In this document: piece by piece, positions 25,562-33,658 of the stretch
Layout: the number at the start of each line of letters is the position of its first letter
How positions within the stretch are numbered: position 1 is the stretch's first letter
From: an uncultured Eubacterium sp.
Lineage (GTDB): Bacteria; Bacillota; Clostridia; Lachnospirales; Lachnospiraceae
Direction of reading: 5' to 3'
Assembly (NCBI GenBank): GCA_910578975.1
Contig: CAJTRZ010000018.1
Span: 1 to 35,948, forward strand
Length of the DNA: 35,948 nt
Program-made: the position numbers and the translations under genes
The notes under the pieces: generated by a model
Told to the model about the DNA's origin: nothing
The model's database searches: none
Seen by the model: the letters and a program-made list of their open reading frames with translations, nothing else

Positions 25562-25585
25562 CCCCGGAAAGTATCCGGGGTTTTT
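25562..25585 (+). terminator. Riboswitch-controlled terminator
   Basis: A 7-bp CCCCGGA/TCCGGGG stem (25562-25568 with 25574-25580) is followed by TTTTT, 85 nt after the aptamer and before ribD. This is the expression platform for transcription attenuation by FMN. Confidence 0.9.
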
Positions 25586-25642
25586 CTTATGTATAAATTA
25601 GTAAAAATATTCAACTTTGGATTTCATGAAAATGATTAGGAG

Positions 25643-26743
25643 ATGCAGACAAAAATCATGACAGATAGAGATTTTATGATGAGAGCAATTGAACTAGCGA
25701 AAAAAGGTGAGGGTTGGACGAATCCGAATCCTATGGTTGGAGCAGTGATTGTCAAAAACGAAAAGATTATTGGAGAAGGGTATCACGAAAAATGTGGGCA
25801 GTTGCATGCAGAACGAAATGCCATAGCATCCCTTACAGAATCCGCGGAGGGTGCAACCATTTATGTAACATTAGAGCCATGTTGTCATTATGGGAAGACG
25901 CCTCCATGCACAGAAGCTATTTTGGAACAAAAAATTGTCAGAGTTGTGATTGGCTCAAGAGATCCGAATCCTAGAGTGGCAGGGAAAGGTGCTGAAATTT
26001 TGCGTAGAGCAGGTCTTCAGGTAGAGGAGGACTTTATGAGAGAAGAGTGTGATGAACTGAATCCTGTTTTCTTCCATTATATTACAAATAAAAGACCGTA
26101 TGTTGTAATGAAATATGCGATGACTGCTGACGGTAAGATCGCGACTAAAACGGGAGCTTCAAAATGGATTACAGGAGAAAAGGCAAGAAATGAAGTACAA
26201 CTGATGAGACATAAGTATATGGGCATTATGGCAGGCATAGGAACGGTGCTTGCAGATAATCCGTTGTTGAATACTCGTATCAAAGGAAAAAAAAGTCCTA
26301 TCCGTATTATATGCGACAGTGAATTAAGAATTCCCCTTGATTCCCAGATATGCAAAACAGCGAAAGAATATAAAACGATGATTGCCTATAGTGTAGGAGA
26401 GGAAGAAAAAGTAAATCAACTCGTTGAATTGGGAATACAGTTGATTCAATGTCCGGGTAAAAATGGAAAAGTTGATCTAGAAAAATTAATGAAACATTTA
26501 GGAGAGCAGGGAATCGACAGTATTCTTTTAGAAGGTGGAGGAACTCTGAATGACAGTGCATTACAGGCAGGGATTGTTCAAAAACTTATGGTTTTTGTGG
26601 CACCGAAATTGTTTGGTGGAGAAAAGAGTAAAACACCTATAGAAGGAGCAGGGGTCAATGAACCGGCAGAAGCAGTCAAAATGAGCTTGAAAAGTGTAAA
26701 GCAAGTCGGTGAGGATTTATTGTTGGAATATGAGATGAGGTAA
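25643..26743 (+). CDS. ribD: Bifunctional riboflavin deaminase/reductase
   Basis: This protein carries out the second and third steps of riboflavin synthesis: deamination of the diaminopyrimidine and NADPH reduction of its ribose. The N-terminal deaminase has zinc ligands H55 in HAE (55-57) and C80/C89 in PCCHYGKTPPC. The reductase domain starts near residue 150 (RPYVVMKYAMTADGKIATKT) and contains LLEGGGTLNDS. The length of 366 is typical. The start is uncertain: the ATG at 25643 abuts AGGAG with no spacer, while the in-frame ATG at 25658 gives a family-like N-terminus (TDRDFMMRAIELAKKG) but a 15-nt spacer. It is the first gene after the FMN switch, with ribE 5 bp behind it. Confidence 0.95.
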   Translation: MQTKIMTDRDFMMRAIELAKKGEGWTNPNPMVGAVIVKNEKIIGEGYHEKCGQLHAERNAIASLTESAEGATIYVTLEPCCHYGKTPPCTEAILEQKIVRVVIGSRDPNPRVAGKGAEILRRAGLQVEEDFMREECDELNPVFFHYITNKRPYVVMKYAMTADGKIATKTGASKWITGEKARNEVQLMRHKYMGIMAGIGTVLADNPLLNTRIKGKKSPIRIICDSELRIPLDSQICKTAKEYKTMIAYSVGEEEKVNQLVELGIQLIQCPGKNGKVDLEKLMKHLGEQGIDSILLEGGGTLNDSALQAGIVQKLMVFVAPKLFGGEKSKTPIEGAGVNEPAEAVKMSLKSVKQVGEDLLLEYEMR

Positions 26744-26748
26744 AAAAG

Positions 26749-27402
26749 ATGTTCACAGGAATTGTTGAGGAAGTAGGAAAAATAAAAAATATCAGTATCT
26801 GTGGAAATTCGGGGCAAGTTGCAATATACGCATCGAAAGTATTAGAGGGAACACAAATTGGAGACAGCATTGCGGTCAATGGAGTATGTCTCACAGTAAC
26901 TTCTTTACAACCGGATGGATTTACAGCAGATATTATGGCGGAAACTGTACGAAGAAGCAGTTTCTCTATTGCAAAGAATGGAGATAAGGTAAATTTGGAA
27001 CGTGCCATGCCTGCAGATGGAAGGTTTGGAGGACATATTGTTTCAGGGCATATAGATGGAATTGGAACAATAACTGACTTTAGGAAAGAAGAAAATGCTG
27101 TATGGGTCACGATTAAGGCTTCTCAAAAAATTTTACAGCTCATTATAGAAAAGGGATCTATCTGTATTGACGGAATAAGTCTGACAGTAGCAATGGTAAG
27201 TGATGGAGAATTTCAGGTATCGGTTATTCCACATACTGGGGAAGAAACTACGTTGTTGAAAAAGAAACCCAGGGATATGGTTAATTTGGAAAATGATGTG
27301 ATTGGAAAGTATGTTCAAAAATTATTAGGAATAAATACAGAAGTGCAGGGTAATCAGGAACAGGGCATTACGATGGAATTTTTAGAAAAATATGGTATTT
27401 AG
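26749..27402 (+). CDS. ribE: Riboflavin synthase, alpha subunit
   Basis: This 217-residue enzyme dismutates two 6,7-dimethyl-8-ribityllumazine molecules to riboflavin and a pyrimidine that is recycled. It consists of two homologous lumazine-binding barrels: the first begins MFTGIVEEVGKI and contains DSIAVNGVCLTV, and the second contains GSICIDGISLTVAMV. The conserved GGHIVSGHIDGIGTI lies at their junction. The gene is 5 bp after ribD and 11 bp before ribBA, in one operon. Confidence 0.95.
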   Translation: MFTGIVEEVGKIKNISICGNSGQVAIYASKVLEGTQIGDSIAVNGVCLTVTSLQPDGFTADIMAETVRRSSFSIAKNGDKVNLERAMPADGRFGGHIVSGHIDGIGTITDFRKEENAVWVTIKASQKILQLIIEKGSICIDGISLTVAMVSDGEFQVSVIPHTGEETTLLKKKPRDMVNLENDVIGKYVQKLLGINTEVQGNQEQGITMEFLEKYGI

Positions 27403-27413
27403 AGGAGGTTCAT

Positions 27414-28625
27414 ATGAATTATCAGTATAATACAATTGAGGAGGCATTGGAAGATTTAAAAGAAGGAAAAATAATTCTTGTAACAGATGATGCAGACAGA
27501 GAGAATGAGGGAGATATGATTTGTGCAGCTGAATTTGCTACACAAGAAAATATTAATTTTATGGCATGTCATGCAAAAGGTCTTATCTGCACTCCTATGA
27601 GCGCCAAGATAGCAGCGAAATTGGGATTACCACAAATGGTATCAGAAAATACCGATAATCATGGCACAGCATTTACGGTTTCCATAGACCATGTGGATAC
27701 AACAACAGGAATTTCAGCTGCGGAGCGTTCGTATACGATGATGAAGTGTGTTGATGATGACACGAAACCTGAGGATTTAAGAAGACCGGGACATGTGTTC
27801 CCACTGGTTGCAAGAAAAGGCGGAGTTCTTGTGAGAAACGGACACACAGAGGCAACGGTAGATTTGATGAGACTGGCAGGATTGAAAGAGTGTGGGATTT
27901 GTTGTGAAATTATGGAAGATGATGGGACAATGATGCGGACACCAAAATTGTGGGAACTGGCAGAAAAGTATCATTTAAAGTTTATTACAATCAAAGAACT
28001 TCAGGATTACTGTCGTGTACATGAGAAACATGTTGTTCAGGAAGCAAGTGCGAAGATGCCTACTTTATATGGTGATTTTCAGATATATGGATATGTGAAT
28101 GATATTACAGGAGAACATCATGTAGCGCTTGTAAAAGGAAATATTGATGATGGAGAAGATGTGCTTTGCCGTGTGCATTCAGAATGCCTTACAGGTGACA
28201 CTTTTGGTTCCAGACGGTGTGATTGTGGGGAACAGCTGCAGAGTGCTATGCAGCAGATTGAAGAAGAAGGCAGAGGCATCCTTCTATATATGCGTCAGGA
28301 AGGCAGAGGCATTGGTCTGATCAATAAATTAAAGGCATATGAATTACAGGAAAAAGGACTTGATACTGTAGAAGCAAATATTGAACTTGGATTTGATGCA
28401 GATTTGAGAGAATATTGGGTAGGAGCACAAATTTTATCAGATCTTGGAGTGAAGTCACTACGCTTATTGACAAACAATCCGGACAAAATATATGGTCTTG
28501 AGGGATTTGGGTTGACAATTAAAGAGAGAGTGCCTATTGAAATTGCACCTCAGCAGTATGATTTTAGATATATGAAGACCAAGCAGCAGAAAATGGGGCA
28601 TATATTTAATAAAATAAATTTATAA
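27414..28625 (+). CDS. ribBA: DHBP synthase / GTP cyclohydrolase II fusion
   Basis: This 403-residue bifunctional enzyme supplies both precursors of riboflavin. The N-terminal RibB domain (about 1-200) makes 3,4-dihydroxy-2-butanone 4-phosphate from ribulose 5-phosphate and shows the metal/substrate motif DDADRENEGDM (25-35) and TDNHGTAFTVS. The C-terminal RibA domain (about 205-400) opens GTP and shows RVHSECLTGDTFGSRRCDCG with three zinc cysteines, and MRQEGRGIGLINKLKAYELQ. Both catalytic sets look complete. AGAGGAGG lies 5 nt before the ATG. It is the third gene of the FMN-controlled operon. Confidence 0.96.
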   Translation: MNYQYNTIEEALEDLKEGKIILVTDDADRENEGDMICAAEFATQENINFMACHAKGLICTPMSAKIAAKLGLPQMVSENTDNHGTAFTVSIDHVDTTTGISAAERSYTMMKCVDDDTKPEDLRRPGHVFPLVARKGGVLVRNGHTEATVDLMRLAGLKECGICCEIMEDDGTMMRTPKLWELAEKYHLKFITIKELQDYCRVHEKHVVQEASAKMPTLYGDFQIYGYVNDITGEHHVALVKGNIDDGEDVLCRVHSECLTGDTFGSRRCDCGEQLQSAMQQIEEEGRGILLYMRQEGRGIGLINKLKAYELQEKGLDTVEANIELGFDADLREYWVGAQILSDLGVKSLRLLTNNPDKIYGLEGFGLTIKERVPIEIAPQQYDFRYMKTKQQKMGHIFNKINL

Positions 28626-28646
28626 TCGAAAACAGGAGGAAAAGAA

Positions 28647-29120
28647 ATGAAGAATATTCAGTTATTAGAAGGAAAAGTCGTAGCAAAAGAAGGAATGAAG
28701 GTGGGTATTGTAGCAGCCAGATTTAATGAGATTATTGTAAATAAACTTCTGGGCGGCGCGGTAGACGGATTGGTTCGTCATGGTGTAGAAGAGGATAATA
28801 TTACAGCAGCATGGGTTCCGGGTGCATTTGAAATTCCTGTTGTTGCATCAAAAATGGCTCAGTCCGGAAAATATGATGCAGTCATCTGTGTAGGAGCAGT
28901 GATTCGTGGTGATACAACTCACTATGATTATGTTTGTAATGAAGTTTCAAAGGGGGTTGCTCAAGTTGGGCTTAGTACAGGAGTTCCAGTTTTATTTGGT
29001 GTGATAACTACTGAAAACATTGAACAGGCAATTGCCCGTGCAGGAAGTAAAGCAGGAAATAAAGGTTATGACTGTGCTTTGTCAGCAATTGAAATGGTAA
29101 ATTTGATGGAGCAGATGTAG
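28647..29120 (+). CDS. ribH: 6,7-dimethyl-8-ribityllumazine synthase
   Basis: This 157-residue protein condenses 5-amino-6-ribitylaminouracil with dihydroxybutanone phosphate to lumazine, the substrate of ribE. Family members assemble into icosahedral 60-mers or pentamers. The motifs VAARFNEIIVNKLLGGAVDG, WVPGAFEIPVVASKMA and AVIRGDTTHYDYVCNEVSKG (with the catalytic histidine) are all present. AGGAGG precedes the ATG by 7 nt. The HAD gene begins one base after its stop codon. Confidence 0.97.
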   Translation: MKNIQLLEGKVVAKEGMKVGIVAARFNEIIVNKLLGGAVDGLVRHGVEEDNITAAWVPGAFEIPVVASKMAQSGKYDAVICVGAVIRGDTTHYDYVCNEVSKGVAQVGLSTGVPVLFGVITTENIEQAIARAGSKAGNKGYDCALSAIEMVNLMEQM

Positions 29121-29121
29121 G

Positions 29122-29808
29122 ATGGAAATTACATTAGTATTCGATTATGACGGAACACTCCATAATACACTTAGAATTTATGAAAGAGCTTTTCGTCAGT
29201 GCTATCAATGGCTTATATCAGAAGGACACATGGCAGAGCAGTATGTATCAACAGAGAAGATTTCCAGATGGCTTGGAATGAACAGTAAAGATATGTGGAA
29301 TTCGTTTCAGCCGGGACTTCCAAGAGATATTAAAGAAAAAGCTGAAAATATTATAGGAACGTCTATGGTGGAAGAGATATTAAATAATAAGGCCACATGG
29401 TACAGAGGAACTGATTACGTATTGGACGAACTTAAAAAAATGGGTTATAATATGGTGGTTTTGAGTAATTGTAAAACAGCATATAAAGAGGCAAATTGGA
29501 AGCAGTTCTCCATGGCGCAATGGTTTTCTAAATTTTATGATTGTGAGACTTTTGGATTTGAACCAAAAACAGAAATTATAAAAGCAGTGAAAAAAGAAAA
29601 TTTGGGAGATATTATTGTTATTGGTGACAGGGATAGTGATTTGGATTGTGCAAGAGCATGTGGTGCAAAATTTATAGGCTGCCTATACGGATTTGGAGCA
29701 GATGGAGAGTTGCAGGGGGCAGATGAACTGATTTACTCAATTAATGAATTACCTGATAAGATAAAAAAATTAAGAGAAAATATGGATAAAGCAAAGGAGA
29801 AAAAATAA
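29122..29808 (+). CDS. HAD-superfamily phosphatase in the riboflavin operon
   Basis: This 228-residue HAD hydrolase has all four motifs: the nucleophile and acid D8/D10 in FDYDGTLHNT, S115 in VVLSNCK, K149 in FEPKT, and D169/D171/D173 in IGDRDSDLD. A helical C1 cap lies between motifs I and II (about 16-85). Its start is one base after ribH and its end overlaps ribU, so it is an integral part of the operon. Riboflavin synthesis needs a phosphatase to remove phosphate from the ribitylamino-pyrimidine before RibH, a step done by diverse HAD enzymes. This gene is a strong positional candidate. FMN phosphatase or a phosphoglycolate-type role are the alternatives. Confidence 0.85.
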   Translation: MEITLVFDYDGTLHNTLRIYERAFRQCYQWLISEGHMAEQYVSTEKISRWLGMNSKDMWNSFQPGLPRDIKEKAENIIGTSMVEEILNNKATWYRGTDYVLDELKKMGYNMVVLSNCKTAYKEANWKQFSMAQWFSKFYDCETFGFEPKTEIIKAVKKENLGDIIVIGDRDSDLDCARACGAKFIGCLYGFGADGELQGADELIYSINELPDKIKKLRENMDKAKEKK

Positions 29809-30419
29809 TGAAAAAATTATTCACAACAAAAAATCTTGTACTAATGGCTATATTCGCAGCATTAGCGTCAGTTTTAATGCTTTTAGAATTTCCGTTGCCA
29901 TTTATAGCCCCTTCTTTTTATGAGATTGATTTAAGTGAAATTCCAGTATTGATTGGCTCGTTTATCATGGGACCGGTAGCAGGGGTGATTATAGAGGCAG
30001 TCAAAATATTGTTGATCCTTCTTATTAAAGGAACAGATACTGCATATGTTGGAGAACTTGCAAACTTTATTATAGGTTGCTGCTTTATAGTGCCGGCAAG
30101 TGTTATTTATAAGAAAAATAAAACAAAAAAATCTGCATTAATAGGTATCACAATAGGAACATTACTTATGGCAGCAGCAGGAGTTATTCTAAATTACGCA
30201 ATTTTAATTCCGTTTTATGTGAAAGCATTTGGTATGCCTTTAGATTTGATTCTTAATATGGGGGCAAAGATAAATCCCTTAATTTCTAATAAATGGACAT
30301 TTGTCTTGATTTGTGTAGCACCGTTTAATATCGTAAAAGGTTTCATTGATAGTTTGATTACAGCCCTTGTTTATAAGAGAATTAGCACATTTATCAAAGG
30401 CATTGGAAATAAAAAATAA
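29808..30419 (+). CDS. ribU: Riboflavin ECF transporter S component RibU
   Basis: This 203-residue membrane protein with about six helices is the riboflavin-binding subunit of an energy-coupling-factor importer, working with a shared EcfAAT module encoded elsewhere. Family features are the N-terminal LVLMAIFAALASVLMLLEFP, then PFIAPSFYEIDLSEIPVLIG, and a late NIVKGFIDSLITALVYKR segment. The ATG shares a base with the HAD stop codon (TAATG), showing tight coupling. Position under the FMN riboswitch together with the biosynthetic genes supports riboflavin as the ligand. A weak terminator-like hairpin follows. Confidence 0.9.
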   Translation: MKKLFTTKNLVLMAIFAALASVLMLLEFPLPFIAPSFYEIDLSEIPVLIGSFIMGPVAGVIIEAVKILLILLIKGTDTAYVGELANFIIGCCFIVPASVIYKKNKTKKSALIGITIGTLLMAAAGVILNYAILIPFYVKAFGMPLDLILNMGAKINPLISNKWTFVLICVAPFNIVKGFIDSLITALVYKRISTFIKGIGNKK

Positions 30420-30440
30420 AGAATAGCATTTGAAAAACAT

Positions 30441-30486
30441 AGGAATATTGTTTATACTTATCAGAGTGAGCAGTATTCCTACTTTT
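30441..30486 (+). terminator. Weak terminator-like hairpin after ribU
   Basis: A 10-bp stem (30441-30450 with 30471-30480, one G-T pair), a 20-nt loop and ACTTTT lie between ribU and tsaE. It probably marks the end of the riboflavin operon. No convincing tsaE promoter is visible in the remaining AT-rich 55 bp. Confidence 0.5.
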
Positions 30487-30542
30487 AATATATTAGGAAA
30501 TTTAAAAATTATTTTAAAATTAAAAAGGCTCATGGAGGCAAT

Positions 30543-30998
30543 ATGATTTTTGAAACAATGTCAGAAGAAGAGACATTTGAATTGGGCAGGCAATTAGGCA
30601 GGGGAGCAAAGGCTGGGCAGATTTTTTGCCTGGATGGAGACCTAGGTGTAGGTAAGACTGTCTTTACTCAAGGGTTTGCAGATGGACTAAACATTGAGGA
30701 AAGCGTCAACAGCCCTACGTTTACGATTGTACAGATTTATGACGAGGGAAGAATACCGCTGTATCATTTCGATGTATATAGAATTGGAGACCCGGAGGAG
30801 ATGTACGAGATTGGATATGAAGAATACTTTTTTGGTGAAGGGGTCTGTCTGATTGAATGGTCAAAGTTAATTAAAGAGTTGATTCCAAAAGAGGCAGTTA
30901 AAGTAATCATAGAAAAGAATCTGAAAAAAGGATTGAATTATCGCAGGATTACGCTCAATGGATATGAAAACATTGATAATACAGGAGAGAGTATATGA
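30543..30998 (+). CDS. tsaE: tRNA t6A biosynthesis ATPase TsaE
   Basis: This 151-residue P-loop ATPase is needed with TsaB and TsaD to place threonylcarbamoyl on A37 of ANN-decoding tRNAs. Walker A is GDLGVGKT (32-39). NSPTFTIVQIY and HFDVYRI provide the switch and Walker B-like segments typical of the YjeE/TsaE family, and LIEWSKLI follows. GGAGG lies 5 nt before the ATG. Its last four bases overlap the start of tsaB (ATGA), so the two are translationally coupled. Confidence 0.95.
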   Translation: MIFETMSEEETFELGRQLGRGAKAGQIFCLDGDLGVGKTVFTQGFADGLNIEESVNSPTFTIVQIYDEGRIPLYHFDVYRIGDPEEMYEIGYEEYFFGEGVCLIEWSKLIKELIPKEAVKVIIEKNLKKGLNYRRITLNGYENIDNTGESI

Positions 30999-31708
30999 GG
31001 ATATTAGCGATTGACAGTTCGTCAATGGTAGCAACAGTGGCTGTCACAACAGATGGGGTGTTAAATGCAGAATACACAATTAATCATAAAAAAACACATT
31101 CCCAGACATTACTGCCTATGATTGATGAGATTTGTAAAACAATTGAATTAGAAATGGAGAGCATTGATGCCATTGCTATTTCAGGAGGACCTGGTTCTTA
31201 TACAGGGCTTAGAATCGGCAGTGCTACAGCGAAAGGTTTTGGTCTGGCTTTGAATAAGCCAATTATAAATGTTCCTACAATGGATGCACTCGCATATAAT
31301 ATGCTTTCTTCACAGTATATTGTCTGTCCTATAATGGATGCAAGAAGAGGACAGGTGTATACTGGAATTTACCGATTTGATGGTACTGAGATGGTAACAA
31401 TTAAAGAACAGTGTATTATTATGATAGATGAACTGATGTATGAATTAGATAAAATCGGGATGCCGGTAATGTTTCTTGGGGATGGTGTTGATACACAAAA
31501 AGAAACAATTGAGACGAAGATGAGTTCAGAACATTATTATGCACCGGCATCAATGAACAGGCATAAAGCATCTGCGTTGGCGTCATTAGCAGAGATTTAT
31601 TATCAGAATGGTAAATATGAAAATGCAGGCGAACATAAGCCGGAATATCTGAGATTATCTCAGGCAGAAAGAGAATTAAAAGAGAAGATGTCTAATCCGG
31701 ATAAGTAA
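30995..31708 (+). CDS. tsaB: tRNA t6A biosynthesis protein TsaB
   Basis: This 237-residue ASKHA-fold protein heterodimerises with TsaD to support t6A formation. The N-terminus ILAIDSSSMVATVAVTTDG and the segment AIAISGGPGSYTGLRIGSATAKGFGLA are the family signature. It lacks the iron-binding histidines of TsaD, as expected for the non-catalytic partner. It overlaps tsaE by 4 nt and is followed after 41 bp by rimI, the usual tsaE-tsaB-rimI order in Firmicutes. Confidence 0.95.
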   Translation: MRILAIDSSSMVATVAVTTDGVLNAEYTINHKKTHSQTLLPMIDEICKTIELEMESIDAIAISGGPGSYTGLRIGSATAKGFGLALNKPIINVPTMDALAYNMLSSQYIVCPIMDARRGQVYTGIYRFDGTEMVTIKEQCIIMIDELMYELDKIGMPVMFLGDGVDTQKETIETKMSSEHYYAPASMNRHKASALASLAEIYYQNGKYENAGEHKPEYLRLSQAERELKEKMSNPDK

Positions 31709-31749
31709 AAACAGAATATAAGGTTTATAGATATAGGAATGGTGTAGAC

Positions 31750-32190
31750 ATGGTTCAGATAAGAGAAATGACATTGGCAGATGTGGGGCAAGTATATGAT
31801 TTAGAAAAAAGTATATTCTCCATACCCTGGTCCAAAGAATCTTTTGAAAACTCTATTAAAGGAAAAGATACATTATTTATTGTGGCTGAGGAAGAAGGAA
31901 AGATTTCAGGTTATCTGGGAATGTATTTAATGGGAGAAGAGGCGGATATTTCTAATGTTGCTGTCTCAAAAGAATGTAGAAGACAGCATATTGCACAGCG
32001 CTTATTAGAATATATCTTCGCTCAGGCAAAGACCAGAGGGGTACGGAATGTAACGTTAGAAGTTCGTGAAACCAATGTGGCAGCAATTTGTTTATATGAA
32101 AATATGGGATTCTGTGAGGCAGGAATTAGAAAGAATTATTATAAAGAACCAATAGAAAACGCATTGATTATGTGGAAACAAAATCTATAA
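31750..32190 (+). CDS. rimI: Ribosomal protein S18-alanine N-acetyltransferase
   Basis: This 146-residue GNAT acetyltransferase is expected to acetylate the N-terminus of ribosomal protein S18 using acetyl-CoA. The acetyl-CoA pyrophosphate loop (CRRQHIAQRLLEYIF), the preceding EEADISNVAVSKE strand, and LEVRETNVAAICLYENMGF are typical of RimI. Linkage to tsaB and tsaD is the classic arrangement. The ribosome binding site is weak (AGGAATGG upstream of the ATG). The true target could be another protein N-terminus, since GNAT specificity is hard to call from sequence. Confidence 0.85.
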   Translation: MVQIREMTLADVGQVYDLEKSIFSIPWSKESFENSIKGKDTLFIVAEEEGKISGYLGMYLMGEEADISNVAVSKECRRQHIAQRLLEYIFAQAKTRGVRNVTLEVRETNVAAICLYENMGFCEAGIRKNYYKEPIENALIMWKQNL

Positions 32191-32324
32191 AGGGAATTAC
32201 TTTCCACTATTATTTTTTTCTGTAAAAATGTAAAATGAAATATATTTCGTAATTGTTAAAAATGGCTATGGCTTTGAGTATGTCATATGAATTGTGATAA
32301 CAATCTTTGCATTAGGAGGAAAGT

Positions 32325-32564
32325 ATGAGAGTATATAAGGATGAACGCTTAACAGAGTTATATTGTAATAAGTGTGGAAAACAAATAAAGATTGAAAATG
32401 AAGTAATAAGAGAGGGCAATTTTTCTGTAGACTATCGGTGGGATTATTTTTCAGGAAAAGATGGAAGAAGACATAAGTTTGATTTATGTGAGTCTTGCTA
32501 TGATGAAATTATTAAAAATTTTGAATATCCTGTTGAGGAAGCAGATTATAATGAATTCGTTTAA
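32325..32564 (+). CDS. Small zinc-ribbon-like protein, function unknown
   Basis: This 79-residue acidic protein has two CxxC pairs, C14-NK-C17 and C55-ES-C58, that together could hold one zinc ion. Between them lies a polar beta-rich region (EVIREGNFSVDYRWDYFSGK). An excellent AGGAGG site sits 7 nt before the ATG, and codon use looks like the neighbours, so it is a real gene. It ends 21 bp before the RNase Z-like gene, suggesting co-transcription. I do not recognise a named family; a nucleic-acid or protein adaptor role is possible but unsupported. Confidence 0.75.
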   Translation: MRVYKDERLTELYCNKCGKQIKIENEVIREGNFSVDYRWDYFSGKDGRRHKFDLCESCYDEIIKNFEYPVEEADYNEFV

Positions 32565-32585
32565 GTTGCCCGCCAGGAGGCAGGA

Positions 32586-33491
32586 ATGTTAGATGTTTGT
32601 TTATTAGGTACAGGAGGGATGATGCCCCTTCCGAGAAGATGGCTCACATCCTTAATGTGCCGGTATAACGGAAGCAATATATTAATCGATTGTGGAGAAG
32701 GAACTCAGGTTGCGATTAAGCAGAAAGGCTGGACTTTTAAGCCAATTGATGTAATATGTATTACACATTATCATGCAGACCATATTAGTGGTCTGCCTGG
32801 GCTATTGTTAACCATGGGAAATGCAGAGAGAACAGAACCACTTACCATGATTGGACCAAAGGGGTTAGAACGTGTGGTTAATTCTTTAAGAACGATTGCA
32901 CCGGAACTTCCATTTGAAATTCGGTTTATTGAATTAAACGATAATACACAGACGATTCAATTCGATGAATATAGAATTAATGCATTTAAGGTAAAACATA
33001 ATGTTATCTGTTATGGATATTCCATAGAGATAGACAGAAGTGGAAAGTTTGACGCAGAGAAAGCAAAGAAATTAGATATACCTATTACTAAGTGGAGTGT
33101 TCTGCAAAAAGGTGAAACTGTTGAGTGGGAGGGAAATGTTTATACTCCTGATATGGTTATGGGGGCACCGCGAAAGGGATTAAAGGTAACATACTCTACA
33201 GATACCAGGCCTGTGGACTCTATTGTTACGGCAGCAACAGGGGCAGACTTATTTATTTGTGAGGGAATGTATGGTGAACCGGATAAAGAAGCTAAGGCGA
33301 TAGAGCACAAACATATGACATTCAAAGAGGCTGCCACGATTGCAAAGACAGCGGCACCAAAAGAAATGTGGCTGACTCATTACAGTCCCTCACTGGTGAA
33401 ACCATGGCTCTATATGGATGAGGTGACGGAGATTTTTCCAAATGCAAAGGCGGGGAAAGATGGAATGTCTGTAGATTTACGGTTTGAGTGA
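32586..33491 (+). CDS. rnz: RNase Z-like metallo-beta-lactamase fold nuclease
   Basis: This 301-residue metallo-hydrolase has the zinc motif HYHADH (H61, H63, D65, H66). The upstream LLGTGGMMPLPRR and ILIDCGEGTQVAIKQ segments are found in tRNase Z and relatives. It also has GLPGLLLTMGNAERTEPL, the YSTDTRPV segment and a late LTHYSPSL histidine. RNase Z cuts the 3' trailer of tRNAs lacking an encoded CCA, which fits the two tRNA genes at the end of the window. The exosite arm of classical RNase Z looks reduced, so a related MBL nuclease is an alternative. GGAGG is 5 nt before the ATG. Confidence 0.8.
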   Translation: MLDVCLLGTGGMMPLPRRWLTSLMCRYNGSNILIDCGEGTQVAIKQKGWTFKPIDVICITHYHADHISGLPGLLLTMGNAERTEPLTMIGPKGLERVVNSLRTIAPELPFEIRFIELNDNTQTIQFDEYRINAFKVKHNVICYGYSIEIDRSGKFDAEKAKKLDIPITKWSVLQKGETVEWEGNVYTPDMVMGAPRKGLKVTYSTDTRPVDSIVTAATGADLFICEGMYGEPDKEAKAIEHKHMTFKEAATIAKTAAPKEMWLTHYSPSLVKPWLYMDEVTEIFPNAKAGKDGMSVDLRFE

Positions 33492-33626
33492 CAGTTCAGC
33501 CATGCGATACAGAACATATACAGCAAATGACTGCTTGTAGACAATTTGCTGTATATGTTCTGTATCATATGGTGAGCCAAATCAGTGAGAAGAAGCGAAG
33601 CGGATTCGAGCTGATGGTTGAACTGT
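33491..33626 (-). repeat. Variable-stem palindromic element, copy 1
   Basis: Outer 13-bp inverted ends (33491-33503 with 33614-33626, one G-T pair) enclose a perfect 23-bp stem (33506-33528 with 33544-33566, 15-nt loop), the linker ATATGGTGAGCCA (33567-33579) and a side helix containing AAGCGAAGCGGATTCGAG. In reverse complement the ends, linker, side helix and loop core CAAGCAGTC match the element at 35396-35533, while the long stems differ. It begins inside the last codons of the RNase Z-like gene and ends before tsaD. Confidence 0.85.
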
Positions 33627-33658
33627 TACATATTTGAAAATTAGATAGAGGTGTTATT

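Noticed and set aside
26676..27110. A 144-codon minus-strand frame across ribD and ribE
   Set aside because: It is antisense to two well-supported riboflavin genes, and its Ser/Pro/Ile-rich content is typical of a shadow frame.
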